A stretch of DNA of 64,000 nucleotides from positions 62,001-126,000 of the forward strand of contig NZ_JAFDVD010000012.1 in assembly GCF_016887965.1 (NCBI RefSeq), in the 5' to 3' direction. Both the position numbers and the translations under genes were made by a program. This stretch comes from Phycicoccus sonneratiae. GTDB lineage: Bacteria > Actinomycetota > Actinomycetes > Actinomycetales > Dermatophilaceae. Shown in pieces: positions 20,341 to 28,225 of the stretch (the stretch's first letter is position 1; every line of letters begins with the position of its first letter). The notes beneath the pieces were generated by a model. That model saw nothing but the letters and a program-made list of their open reading frames with translations. It was not told the origin of the DNA and searched no databases.

Positions 20341-21515
20341 CGACGGCTCCTGAAGAGGCCCTTGCGCGCGGCGGCGTCGCCGTGGTCCGGCTCCTCGCTC
20401 GCGCGCTGGGTGCGGATGTGGGACTCGACGAGCTCCTTGATGGCGACCGCGACCGGCGCCTTCGGCTCGTCGAGGACGATCGGCACACCCCGGTTGACCG
20501 ACGCGGGGACGGTCAGCGAGTTCGGGATGTTGACGGCGATGCCGGTCTTGATGGCCGACTCGACGTCCTCGGGACGCAGCCCGACCTTCGTGTCGGCCTT
20601 GTTGAGCACGATGACGCGGGCGTCCTTCGGGCTGCCGATCATGTCGAGCGTGTCGAGCGCGACGCGCAGGTTCTTCACCGCGGGGATGTCGAGCGTGGCG
20701 ATGAGCACGAGCGCGTCCGAGACGTCGATCGAGGCGAGCACGTGCTCGGTGAACGACGGCGGGGTGTCGATGAGGACGTAGTCGTAGCTGCGCCGGGCGA
20801 CCTTGATGACCTCGGCCACGGTGGGCACCGGGATGCGGTCGGCGTCGCCGGGGTCGTTCGGCGCGCAGAGCACGTCGAGGCCGCTCGGCTCGTGACGGGT
20901 CACCAGGCTGCGCAGCGCCTCGTCGTCGAGGTTCCCCGACATCGAGACCGCGTCGAAGATCGACTGGTGCGGCACGAGCTGCAGGCTGATCGCGACGTCG
21001 CCGAAGGACAGGTCGAGGTCGACGAGCAGGGTGCGGTGCCCCTCGCTCGCGAGCGCCACGGCAGCGTTCGTCGAGAGGGTCGTCTTGCCGACGCCGCCCT
21101 TGGCAGAGAAGACCGTGACGACCTTGCCCTCGCGGGCGGCACCGCCACCGGCGTGGCCGATGAGGCGGGAGGTCAGCTCGCGGCTGCGCCGCAGCGCGTC
21201 CGCGATGGCCGTGTGGTCGTCGGCGCCGACGACCTCGCGCACACCGGCGCGCAGCGCCTGCGAGAGGGTCGTGACGTCGATCCGGCTGCGCAGGAGGATG
21301 ACTCCGAGCTCCGGACGGTCGAGGCGGGCGGCCTCGGAGAGCTGGCAGGCCTCCTCCACCGGCACGTCCGCACCGATGACGACCTGCTCGACCTGGGGGT
21401 TGTCGTGCAGCGCGCGGGCCACCATGCCCGAGGAGTCGAGGGCCGTGGTGTCGGGACCCAGCGCGAAGCGGTAGCGCTCCAGGGCCGAGGGGTCGGGGTC
21501 CCAGAGGATGTTCAC
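20337..21515 (-). CDS. tadZ: Tad pilus localisation ATPase TadZ/CpaE
   Basis: 392 residues. An N-terminal receiver-like domain (about 1-125, with VEQVVIGADVP, LGVILLRSRIDVTTLSQALRAGVREVV) lacks the usual acidic pocket. A ParA/MinD-type ATPase follows with deviant Walker A SAKGGVGKTTLS, switch I and II segments (DLDLSFGDVAISL, DYVLIDTPPS) and VLNKAD. TadZ-type proteins place the pilus machine at a cell site. GTG 21515 overlaps the cpaB stop (GTGA). Confidence 0.94.
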   Translation of the reverse strand: MNILWDPDPSALERYRFALGPDTTALDSSGMVARALHDNPQVEQVVIGADVPVEEACQLSEAARLDRPELGVILLRSRIDVTTLSQALRAGVREVVGADDHTAIADALRRSRELTSRLIGHAGGGAAREGKVVTVFSAKGGVGKTTLSTNAAVALASEGHRTLLVDLDLSFGDVAISLQLVPHQSIFDAVSMSGNLDDEALRSLVTRHEPSGLDVLCAPNDPGDADRIPVPTVAEVIKVARRSYDYVLIDTPPSFTEHVLASIDVSDALVLIATLDIPAVKNLRVALDTLDMIGSPKDARVIVLNKADTKVGLRPEDVESAIKTGIAVNIPNSLTVPASVNRGVPIVLDEPKAPVAVAIKELVESHIRTQRASEEPDHGDAAARKGLFRSRR

Positions 21516-22294
21516 CGGACCTTGTCCTTCAACATCGTCATGTCGCTCACCGACAGGTTCGGGTCGATCTTCAGCTCGGAGCCGCGCAGGCCCGCGTAGA
21601 GCGTGAAGTTGTTGATTCCGTGGACGAGGCGTGCGGCCTGCTCGGGCGTGACCTCGAGGGTCACGAGGAAGCTCGCGGACTGCGCCGCGGCCTCTCCCCC
21701 CTCGCCCGTCGACTGCACCGGCGTGAGCGACGCGTCGCCCATCGCGATGACCTTGACGTTGTCGAGGAGGATCGAGGTGCCGGACCCGACGGCGGTCTTC
21801 TCGGTCTCGCCGCTGCTCTTCTTCTCGAGCGTGGCGAGGTCGTAGGTCATGAAGATCGTCAGCATCGACCCGGGGCGCACGAAGTTGCCGACCCGGGCGG
21901 GGTCCTGGAGCTGCACGGACACCGCGAGCTTGCCGGCGCCGACCTGGAGGGCCTTCTCGCCGACGGGGGTGTCGCCGAAGGCCGACCCGAGGACGTACTG
22001 CCCGGGCGCGATGTCGGTGAGCGCGACGAGGTCGCTGTTGTTCTCGTCGACCCCCTCGAGCGCGCCGACCGGCTTGGCCCGGGCGGCGACGTCGGTCTGC
22101 GTCAGCTGGCCGAGGCGGACCGCGTCCTTGAGCGTCGTGCCGGCGGGGACCACCGAGGTGCTGACGTACACCTTCGTGGGGCTGGCCGCGGCGACCGCGC
22201 GGGCGTCGGCTCCGCGGGCGTAGACGAGGACGAGGACCGCGCCGACGAGGGCGATGACCGCAGCCGCGAGGATGGCGAGGATTCGACGACCCAT
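21512..22294 (-). CDS. cpaB: Flp pilus assembly protein CpaB/RcpC
   Basis: 260 residues. One N-terminal membrane anchor (ILAILAAAVIALVGAVLVLVYA) precedes a SAF domain (KVYVSTSVVPAGTTLKDAV ... ALTDIAPGQYVLGSAF) and the RcpC region (LQVGAGKLAVSVQLQDPARVGNFVRPGSMLTIF ... LVTLEVTPEQAARLVHG). It sits outside the membrane and assists pilus assembly, perhaps by contacting the wall. ATG 22294 has an AGGA site. It is the first assembly gene after the pilin genes, separated from them by two hairpins. Confidence 0.93.
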   Translation of the reverse strand: MGRRILAILAAAVIALVGAVLVLVYARGADARAVAAASPTKVYVSTSVVPAGTTLKDAVRLGQLTQTDVAARAKPVGALEGVDENNSDLVALTDIAPGQYVLGSAFGDTPVGEKALQVGAGKLAVSVQLQDPARVGNFVRPGSMLTIFMTYDLATLEKKSSGETEKTAVGSGTSILLDNVKVIAMGDASLTPVQSTGEGGEAAAQSASFLVTLEVTPEQAARLVHGINNFTLYAGLRGSELKIDPNLSVSDMTMLKDKVR

Positions 22295-22332
22295 GGAAAC
22301 CGTGTCCTAACAGAGGTATGGGGTGCTGGGCG

Positions 22333-22386
22333 GCGCGACCCGGTCGCGCGGAGGTCTGGTGGGCATCGGGTCGCGGGTGCGACCCG
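22333..22386 (-). terminator. Two stem-loops between pilin and assembly genes
   Basis: Stem 1: GCGCGACC 22333-22340 with GGTCGCGC 22342-22349. Stem 2: CGGGTCGC 22367-22374 with GCGACCCG 22379-22386, 4-base loop. They lie in the 164-base gap after flp on the transcribed minus strand. They may end most pilin transcripts, letting pilin outnumber assembly proteins. Confidence 0.55.
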
Positions 22387-22458
22387 GTGTCCCGGGTCCT
22401 CGCTCCGCGCCGGGGGTGGCAGCGGTGCGCGAGGGGTGTGGCGCCGTCCGGCTGGAGC

Positions 22459-22659
22459 TCAGATGCTGGTCGCGGCGTCGCGGAAGAAGGTGGAGAGGTT
22501 GCGGCCGAGGATGAACACGGACGCGATGATCACGAGGGCGATGAGGGCGACCATGAGCGCGTACTCGACCGCGGTCGCGCCGCGCTCGCGGGGGAGGCGC
22601 AGGACGCGCTCGACGTGCGGACGGACGCGGAGGGTGGTCCGGGCCAGGAGGGAGGTCAT
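22459..22659 (-). CDS. flp: Flp/Fap-type pilin, second copy
   Basis: 66 residues. A basic N-terminal leader (MTSLLARTTLRVRPHVERVLRLPRERG) precedes the processing site and mature start ATAVEYALMVALIALVIIASVFIL, with Glu and Tyr at the class IVb pilin positions. The tail is very short (GRNLSTFFRDAATSI). The leader is longer than that of the neighbouring pilin. ATG 22659 follows AGGTGA by eight bases; GTG 22671 is also in frame. No prepilin peptidase gene is seen in the window, so TadV must be elsewhere. Confidence 0.9.
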   Translation of the reverse strand: MTSLLARTTLRVRPHVERVLRLPRERGATAVEYALMVALIALVIIASVFILGRNLSTFFRDAATSI

Positions 22660-22690
22660 CAGGGGTGTCACCTGTCCTTCGGAAGTGGTT

Positions 22691-22735
22691 CGGGGCGCCG
22701 GCCCTGTCGGTGACCCGACGGTGACCGACGCCCCG
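22691..22735 (-). terminator. Nested stem-loop between the two flp genes
   Basis: CGGGGCG 22691-22697 pairs with CGCCCCG 22729-22735; inside, GTCGGT 22706-22711 pairs with ACCGAC 22724-22729. It lies between flp copies on the transcribed strand and could be an attenuator or an mRNA-stabilising 3' end. Confidence 0.45.
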
Positions 22736-22756
22736 ACTCGTTGGTGATCCGGCGGA

Positions 22757-22936
22757 TCAGATGCTGTTGGACACCGTGTTGAACATGGTGGACAGGCGGG
22801 TGCCCAGGAGGGCGACGGCGACGATGATGACGACCGCGATGAGCGCGACCATCAGGCCGTACTCCACGGCGGTGGCGCCCTTCTCGGAGCGGATGTCGGC
22901 GAGCTTGGCCTGGAACTTGACGAGAGCCTTGGTCAT
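22757..22936 (-). CDS. flp: Flp/Fap-type pilin, first copy
   Basis: 59 residues: MTKALVKFQAKLADIRSEKG, then the cleavage site and mature ATAVEYGLMVALIAVVIIVAVALLG, ending STMFNTVSNSI. The E-Y pair and hydrophobic helix are the class IVb pilin signature. AAGGA precedes ATG 22936 by ten bases. It is the first gene of the Tad operon and is probably the major subunit, since its form is closest to the family standard; that choice is inference. The 215-base gap upstream holds its promoter and that of the divergent membrane protein gene. Confidence 0.92.
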   Translation of the reverse strand: MTKALVKFQAKLADIRSEKGATAVEYGLMVALIAVVIIVAVALLGTRLSTMFNTVSNSI

Positions 22937-23109
22937 GACGGGTGGTTCCTTTTCTGGTCTGGAGGGGTGCTGTCGAGCAAGGTCAACGCTGTCAGGTCGC
23001 GACCGGCCGCGACATACGCCGATGGGTCCGTGCTGGCCCGCCCGTACGGCGCAGCGGGGTCAACCGTTCGGCCGATCGCTCCGGAGCGGGCCGGCGACGC
23101 GGTTTCTGC

Positions 23110-23115
23110 GATAGT
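23110..23115 (+). promoter_or_regulatory. Possible -10 box for the membrane protein gene at 23152
   Basis: GATAGT, two mismatches from TATAAT, about 36 bases before ATG 23152, with GGAAG as a weak ribosome site. The rest of 22937-23109 is the shared spacer with flp; it contains CCGTTCGGCCGA (23064-23075) and, on the minus strand, TTGACC boxes but no convincing flp -10 box. Confidence 0.3.
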
Positions 23116-23151
23116 CGACACCGCCCCCGGCCCTGCGACGGAAGTGCCGCG

Positions 23152-24561
23152 ATGACCGCCAGCCCGACCAGCGAGAGCGTCGGCATGCGCGAAAAGCGTT
23201 CTGCCACAGGCGCTCTGTGGATCGCCTGGGGCGTCTGCGTCGCGCTCGTGGCGGTCGTGGTCCGGTTGCGTGGGCAGCCGGACGTCGACCTCTGGCTGCA
23301 CCTGCGGATCGGCACGGAGCTGCGGTCCGGGCGGTGGTTCGGGGTGCTCCCCGACCCGCTGGCCCTCGCGGCCGACCGCCCGTACCTGCCGACGCAGTGG
23401 CTCGCGGAGCGGGCGATGGTGCTCGTGCACGAGGTCGCCGGCGTCACGGGTCTGCACCTCGTCCGGGCGCTGCTCCTCGTGGCCCTCGCGGGCCTGCTCC
23501 ACGCCGTCGCGCGGCTGTGGGCCGGCCCGGTGGCCGCGGCCGTCGTCGCGACGGCGGCCGTCCTCGCGACCTCCGCCGCTTGGGGCGAGCGGCCGCAGCT
23601 GGCCGGGGTCGTCGCGGCGGCCCTCGCGCTCCTGCTGTGGTGCCGCACCCTCGTCGACGGGCGGGCGCGCTGGGCCCTCGTCCCGCTCTCGTGGGTGTGG
23701 GCCACGGTCCACGGGTCGTGGCCGGTGGGGGTCGCGTTCGGCGGGCTCGTCCTCGTCGCCCTCGCGCTCGAGCGCCCGCGTCCCCCGGTCCGCTGGGGCC
23801 GGGTCACGGCGGTCCTCGGGGCCACCGCCGTCGTCCCGGCGCTCACCCCGCTCGGCCCGCGCCTGCTCCTCGAGCCGTTCGCCGTGGGCGCGGCCGCCCG
23901 GGCGGGCGTCAACGAGTGGCGCGCCCCGTCGCCCGGCAACCCGCTCCTCGTGCTCGTCCTGCTCCTCGCCGCCCTCGTCCTCGTCCGGCTGGCGCGGTCC
24001 CGGAGGCTCGACCCCGCCGCGCTGCTCCTCACGGCGGCCGGGGTGACCCTCGCGGCGACCTCGGTGCGCACCATCGCCCTCGGCGCCCTGCTCCTCGTGC
24101 CCGCCCTGGCCCGCGCGCACCGCGCCGCCATCCCCCGGGAGGCGGTCCGGCGCGAGTGGTGGCCGGCGGTGGCCGCGGGACTGGTGCTGCTCGTCGTGCC
24201 GGGGGTGGTCCTCGGCGGGCCGGCGGGCGGGCCGCTGCCCGCGTCCGTCGACGCCGCGGTGGACCGGCTGCCCGCCGGGACGCCCGTCGCGGTCGACGCG
24301 TACGCGTCCGGGTGGGTCCTCTGGGCGCACCCCGGCGTGCGGGTGCTGCGCGACCTGCGCGCGGAGGTCTACACCCCGGCCGCGGCCGCCGCGTACGAGG
24401 ATTTCGAGCGGGCCCGGCCGGGGTGGCCGGCGTACGCGGACGCGCACGACGTCGGAGCCGTCGTGTGGCGCGCGGGCGAGCCGCTCGACCGCGCCCTCGC
24501 CGCGGACGGCGGCTGGACGCGCACGGCCGCCGGCGACGGCTGGGTGCTCTGGACCCGCTGA
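23152..24561 (+). CDS. Polytopic GT-C-like membrane protein, array member 1
   Basis: 469 residues, about ten membrane helices and a C-terminal extracytoplasmic domain. The first loop carries PDVDLWLHLRIGTELRSG, which matches a DPDTWWHLRTG motif in the member at 30568; acidic first-loop motifs of this kind bind metal and lipid-phosphate sugar in GT-C enzymes. The soluble tail has VAVDAYASGWVLWAHPGVRVLRDLR and EVYTPAAAAAYEDFE, again shared with 30568. I take it to be a lipid-linked-sugar glycosyltransferase or relative, substrate unknown. ATG 23152 is the first good start. It is divergent from the Flp pilin genes. Confidence 0.75.
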   Translation: MTASPTSESVGMREKRSATGALWIAWGVCVALVAVVVRLRGQPDVDLWLHLRIGTELRSGRWFGVLPDPLALAADRPYLPTQWLAERAMVLVHEVAGVTGLHLVRALLLVALAGLLHAVARLWAGPVAAAVVATAAVLATSAAWGERPQLAGVVAAALALLLWCRTLVDGRARWALVPLSWVWATVHGSWPVGVAFGGLVLVALALERPRPPVRWGRVTAVLGATAVVPALTPLGPRLLLEPFAVGAAARAGVNEWRAPSPGNPLLVLVLLLAALVLVRLARSRRLDPAALLLTAAGVTLAATSVRTIALGALLLVPALARAHRAAIPREAVRREWWPAVAAGLVLLVVPGVVLGGPAGGPLPASVDAAVDRLPAGTPVAVDAYASGWVLWAHPGVRVLRDLRAEVYTPAAAAAYEDFERARPGWPAYADAHDVGAVVWRAGEPLDRALAADGGWTRTAAGDGWVLWTR

Positions 24562-24577
24562 GCGTCCGGAGCCGGGC

Positions 24578-25957
24578 TCAGGACGGGACGCGCTCGAGGA
24601 CGGTGAGGTCCCCGAGGTCGCGGGCGACCCGCCAGCCGCCGGCCTCGACGAGCCGCCCGGCATGGTCGGTGTCGAGCACGACGACGTCGACGTCGGCGTC
24701 TGGTGGCACCGTCCCGTCGTGGAGGAAGTCGAGGAAGGCCGCCTGCACCGCGCGCGGGAAGGCGTCGACGGGATTGGCCGCCCAGACCCGCACGCCGTCG
24801 CGCGCGAGGGTCTCGGCGAGCGGCTCGACGGCGAGCACGGGTCGGCCCTGCGCCACCTCGCGGACCGCCGGGACGAACCGCTCCCCCGGTGCGGCGGCCG
24901 CCGACCCGCGACCCGCGAGCACGACCCCCGCCGCGAGGGCGACCACGAGGGCGGTCACCGCGGGGAGCACGAGGCGCGCCGCCCCGGGTCGTGTGGCGGG
25001 GACCGTGGCGTCGTCGGCGTCCGGGCGCCGGTCCCGGGCCCGCATCGCCGCGCCGGCGAGGAAGAGGACCAGCCAGACGCCGTTGCGCGCCGCGGAGGCG
25101 GTCCCGACCGCCAGTCCGGCGACGGCGACCCACTCCCACAGCGGCATCCGGCCGCGGACGGCGAGGACGAGCAGCAGCGCCGCGGCGGCGAGCATCGCGA
25201 CGTCGAGCGGGTGGCCGAGGTCGGGACGGGCCCAGAGGTCGGTGTGGCGGGCCGCGGCCTCGTTCCGCAGCGCCGACAGGTAGTACGCCGGCGTCCCGGT
25301 TCCGGCCGAGGTGAGCACGAGGGTGAGCGCGGCACCGGCCCCGACCCCGAGCCGCCTCACCAGCGGCCCGCCGCCGGGCGAGAGGACGAGGAAGACCCCG
25401 AGGACGGCCAGCCCGACGAGCACCGCGCCGTGGAGGTTGCCCCAGAGCAGCACGAGCGGCACGACCCACCAGAGACCGCGGTCGGGGCGGTCGTGCTGAC
25501 GGCGCAGGAGGAGCACGACGAGGACGAAGGGCACGAGGGAGAGGGACGGCAGCCGGGTGACGGCGAACGCGGACGCGGCCCCCACGACGACGAGGGACAC
25601 GACGAGCGCCCCGCGCCCCTCCCCGCCGCCGAGCCGCCGCCCGTCGGCGAGGACGACGAGGAGGGTCGCGGCGACGAGCACGAGCTGGAGGGCGGCGAGG
25701 GCGGAGGTCCCCAGCCCGTCGACGACGGAGAGCAGGACCTGGGCGAGGACGATCGGGTTGTGCCAGCCGGCCTGCGGTGCCGTGACGAACGGGACGCCGT
25801 CGGGGACCGCTCCGGTGGCTCGGACCGCGTCGCCGAGCGCGACGACCCACAGCAGGTCGGACCCGAGGACGACGAAGACGGCGAGCCCCACCACCCAGGC
25901 GCCCACGGCGACGGTCGCCAGCGGCAGGGCACGGGCGGGTGCGGGGGTCCGCGACAT
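24578..25957 (-). CDS. Polytopic GT-C-like membrane protein, array member 2
   Basis: 459 residues with about ten membrane helices. The first loop reads SDLLWVVALGDAVRATGAVPDGVPF, a diverged version of the array motif, followed by WHNPIVLAQVLLSV. The tail has VLAVEPLAETLARDGVRVWAANPVDAF and FLDFLHDG where other members carry the GWLxWAHP block. The key His of the HLR motif is absent, so activity may differ or be lost. ATG 25957 has a GAGGA site eight bases upstream. It converges on member 1 with a 16-base gap and diverges from the gene at 26015. Confidence 0.72.
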   Translation of the reverse strand: MSRTPAPARALPLATVAVGAWVVGLAVFVVLGSDLLWVVALGDAVRATGAVPDGVPFVTAPQAGWHNPIVLAQVLLSVVDGLGTSALAALQLVLVAATLLVVLADGRRLGGGEGRGALVVSLVVVGAASAFAVTRLPSLSLVPFVLVVLLLRRQHDRPDRGLWWVVPLVLLWGNLHGAVLVGLAVLGVFLVLSPGGGPLVRRLGVGAGAALTLVLTSAGTGTPAYYLSALRNEAAARHTDLWARPDLGHPLDVAMLAAAALLLVLAVRGRMPLWEWVAVAGLAVGTASAARNGVWLVLFLAGAAMRARDRRPDADDATVPATRPGAARLVLPAVTALVVALAAGVVLAGRGSAAAAPGERFVPAVREVAQGRPVLAVEPLAETLARDGVRVWAANPVDAFPRAVQAAFLDFLHDGTVPPDADVDVVVLDTDHAGRLVEAGGWRVARDLGDLTVLERVPS

Positions 25958-26000
25958 GACGGGAATCCTCGAGCTGCCGGGGTCGGGGCGGCGGCTCGAC

Positions 26001-26006
26001 CATAAT
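26001..26006 (+). promoter_or_regulatory. -10 box for the gene at 26015
   Basis: CATAAT, one mismatch from consensus, eight bases before ATG 26015: leaderless geometry. The same AT-rich patch reads GATTAT on the minus strand and could serve the gene at 25957. Confidence 0.45.
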
Positions 26007-26014
26007 CGACGACC

Positions 26015-28225
26015 ATGGCCGCCGGGACCGCGACACGAGCTCGACGGACGCGTGAGGTGCCGTGGCTCGCGGCCACGGTCCTCGTCGCGTTCGCCGTCGG
26101 TGCGTGGTCCCTGCGCCTCTGGGAGTGGGACCCCCGCAACCCCATCGCCATCGGCTGGGACCACACCCAGATCTCGATGCAGCTCAAGGACATCCACGAC
26201 CACGGCTGGTACTGGCGCAACCCCGACCTCGGGTTCCCGTTCGGGCAGGTGGGCTCGTTCTTCCCCGAGCTCAACGTCGTGCACATGCTCGCCATCAAGG
26301 CCCTCGACCTCGTCCTGCCCGGCACCTTCACCGCCGGCAGCGTCTACTTCGTCCTGTCCTTCCCCCTGACCGGCGCCACCGGCTACCTGCTGGCGCGCAG
26401 CCAGGGGCTCTCGCGGGCGGCGGGCTTCGTCCTCGGCGTGCTGTTCGCCAACGCCCCCGGGCACGCCGAGCGCTTCGGCCACCTCTACCTCGCCCAGTAC
26501 TGGGTGGTCCCCGTCGCGATGTGGCTCGTCCTCGAGGTGGCCCGGGGTCGGGCCCTGCTCTCGCCGGCCGGCACCGGCACCCCCCGCTGGCGAGGCGGAC
26601 GGACCCTCGTCACGGTCGCGGCGGTGCTCGTCGTGGGGCTGAGCGGCGTGTACTACGTCGCGTTCACCCTGATCCTCCTGCTCGTCGCCGCCCTCGCGCG
26701 ACGCTTCGGCGGCGGGTCCCCCGTCGACCTCCTGCGGGGCGTGGCGGTCATGGCCGGCCTCGTCGTGTGCATCGGCCTGCCGCTGGCCGCGGCCCGCCTC
26801 GGCCTGCGGGGCGAGCTCGTCACGGGCCGGGTCCCGGCGCAGCGGAACCCGGGCGAGTCCGAGCTCTTCGCGGGCAAGCTGATGGACCTCCTGCTGCCGT
26901 GGCCGGGGCACCGCCTGCCGGCCCTCGAGTACCTCACCTTCGCCTACCGCACCGCCACGCACGCGACGGTCGAGACCTCCGCCCTCGGGGTCGTCGGCGT
27001 CGCCGGCCTCGTCGGGCTCTCGCTCCTCGGCCTCCTCACCCTGCTCTCCGGCCGGCGGACCGACCCCCAGCTGTCCCGGTGGTCCGGGCTGACCCTCGTC
27101 TCCTTCCTCGTGTACACCGTCGGCGGGCTCGGGTCGTTCATCGCCGTCTTCGCGACCCCACAGGTGCGCACCTGGTCGCGGATGTCGCTCTACGTCCTCG
27201 TCCTCGCGCTCCTCGCCGTCGGCGCCTGGCTGACCCGCCTCGAGCGCCGGCGCGGGGTCCTCACCGCGGGGCTCGTCGCGGTGCTGCTCGTCGTCGTCGG
27301 CAGCCTCGACCAGACCAACCCCGCGCTCGCGCCCGACCACCGGGCCGTCGCCCGCGAGATGGACGGCCTGCGGTCCTACACCTCCGCGCTCCAGCAGCGG
27401 GTGGGCCCCGGGTGCGGCGTCTTCCAGGTGCCGGTGCTGCCCTATCCCGAGACGCTGGGCCCGGAGCGGATGGAGGGCTACGACCAGCTCAAGCCCTACC
27501 TCGCGGGCAGCGACCTGCGCTTCAGCGTCGCGGCGATGCGCGGCACGGCGGCGGCCACGTGGCAGTCGGCGGTCGACACCCGCGACCTCGACGGCCTGGC
27601 CGCCGACCTGCGCTCGGCCGGCTTCTGCGCGCTCGAGGTCGACACCGAGGGCTTCTCCGCCAAGCAGGACCCGACCGGCCGGCTCACCGAGGCGTGGGGC
27701 GACCCCGTCGCGCGCACGCCCGACGGCACGTTCCTCGCGTGGGACCTGCGGGCCGCGGGTGCTGCGGGCGAGGGCGACACCGCCCGCCGCACCCGGGTGC
27801 TCGAACCGCTGCTCGTGTCGGTCGGCGGCTACGAGCCCGAGGAGGTCGACGGCACGCTCGGGCAGTACCTCGGACCGCTCGGCGGCATCTCCGTCGCCAA
27901 CCCCGGCGCACCCGCGCGGGTCACGGTGCAGATGGAGGTGCGCGGGGTCGGCACGTCCCGGCGCGAGGTCACCGTGAGCCACGGTGACGAGGTGCTCGCC
28001 CGGGTCACCGCCTCCGCCGACGTCTCCACCCGGCTCGCCCTCACCGTCGACGCACCCCGGGGGGCCACCGACCTCGTCGTCCGGGTGTCCGGTCCGACCG
28101 AGAAGGAGTCCGACGGCGACCGCGTCACCACCCTCTTCGTCAGTGACGTCGAGGTCACGGCCGACGGCGGGCGCCGCGCGGTCTCCCTCCTCGACCAGGT
28201 CGCGACCGGCTGGGTCCTCCCGTGA
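26015..28225 (+). CDS. Large polytopic membrane protein with C-terminal ectodomain
   Basis: 736 residues. The first ~430 hold about twelve membrane helices; the first loop has GWDHTQISMQLKDIHDHGWYW and LGFPFGQ, typical of large bacterial GT-C-like or YfhO-like proteins. The rest is soluble, with CGVFQVPVLPYPE, GYDQLKPYL, a FCALEVDTEGF segment and a beta-rich end (VTVQMEVRGVG, ALTVDAPRGATDLVVRVSG). It is likely to move or transfer a lipid-linked sugar or polyol group outside the membrane; this is inference from the fold class. The stop overlaps the next gene by GTGA. Confidence 0.72.
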   Translation: MAAGTATRARRTREVPWLAATVLVAFAVGAWSLRLWEWDPRNPIAIGWDHTQISMQLKDIHDHGWYWRNPDLGFPFGQVGSFFPELNVVHMLAIKALDLVLPGTFTAGSVYFVLSFPLTGATGYLLARSQGLSRAAGFVLGVLFANAPGHAERFGHLYLAQYWVVPVAMWLVLEVARGRALLSPAGTGTPRWRGGRTLVTVAAVLVVGLSGVYYVAFTLILLLVAALARRFGGGSPVDLLRGVAVMAGLVVCIGLPLAAARLGLRGELVTGRVPAQRNPGESELFAGKLMDLLLPWPGHRLPALEYLTFAYRTATHATVETSALGVVGVAGLVGLSLLGLLTLLSGRRTDPQLSRWSGLTLVSFLVYTVGGLGSFIAVFATPQVRTWSRMSLYVLVLALLAVGAWLTRLERRRGVLTAGLVAVLLVVVGSLDQTNPALAPDHRAVAREMDGLRSYTSALQQRVGPGCGVFQVPVLPYPETLGPERMEGYDQLKPYLAGSDLRFSVAAMRGTAAATWQSAVDTRDLDGLAADLRSAGFCALEVDTEGFSAKQDPTGRLTEAWGDPVARTPDGTFLAWDLRAAGAAGEGDTARRTRVLEPLLVSVGGYEPEEVDGTLGQYLGPLGGISVANPGAPARVTVQMEVRGVGTSRREVTVSHGDEVLARVTASADVSTRLALTVDAPRGATDLVVRVSGPTEKESDGDRVTTLFVSDVEVTADGGRRAVSLLDQVATGWVLP

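Noticed and set aside
24578-25957. Pseudogene status for array member 2
   Set aside because: The first-loop motif is weak, but the frame is intact, has a good ribosome site and keeps normal membrane topology.
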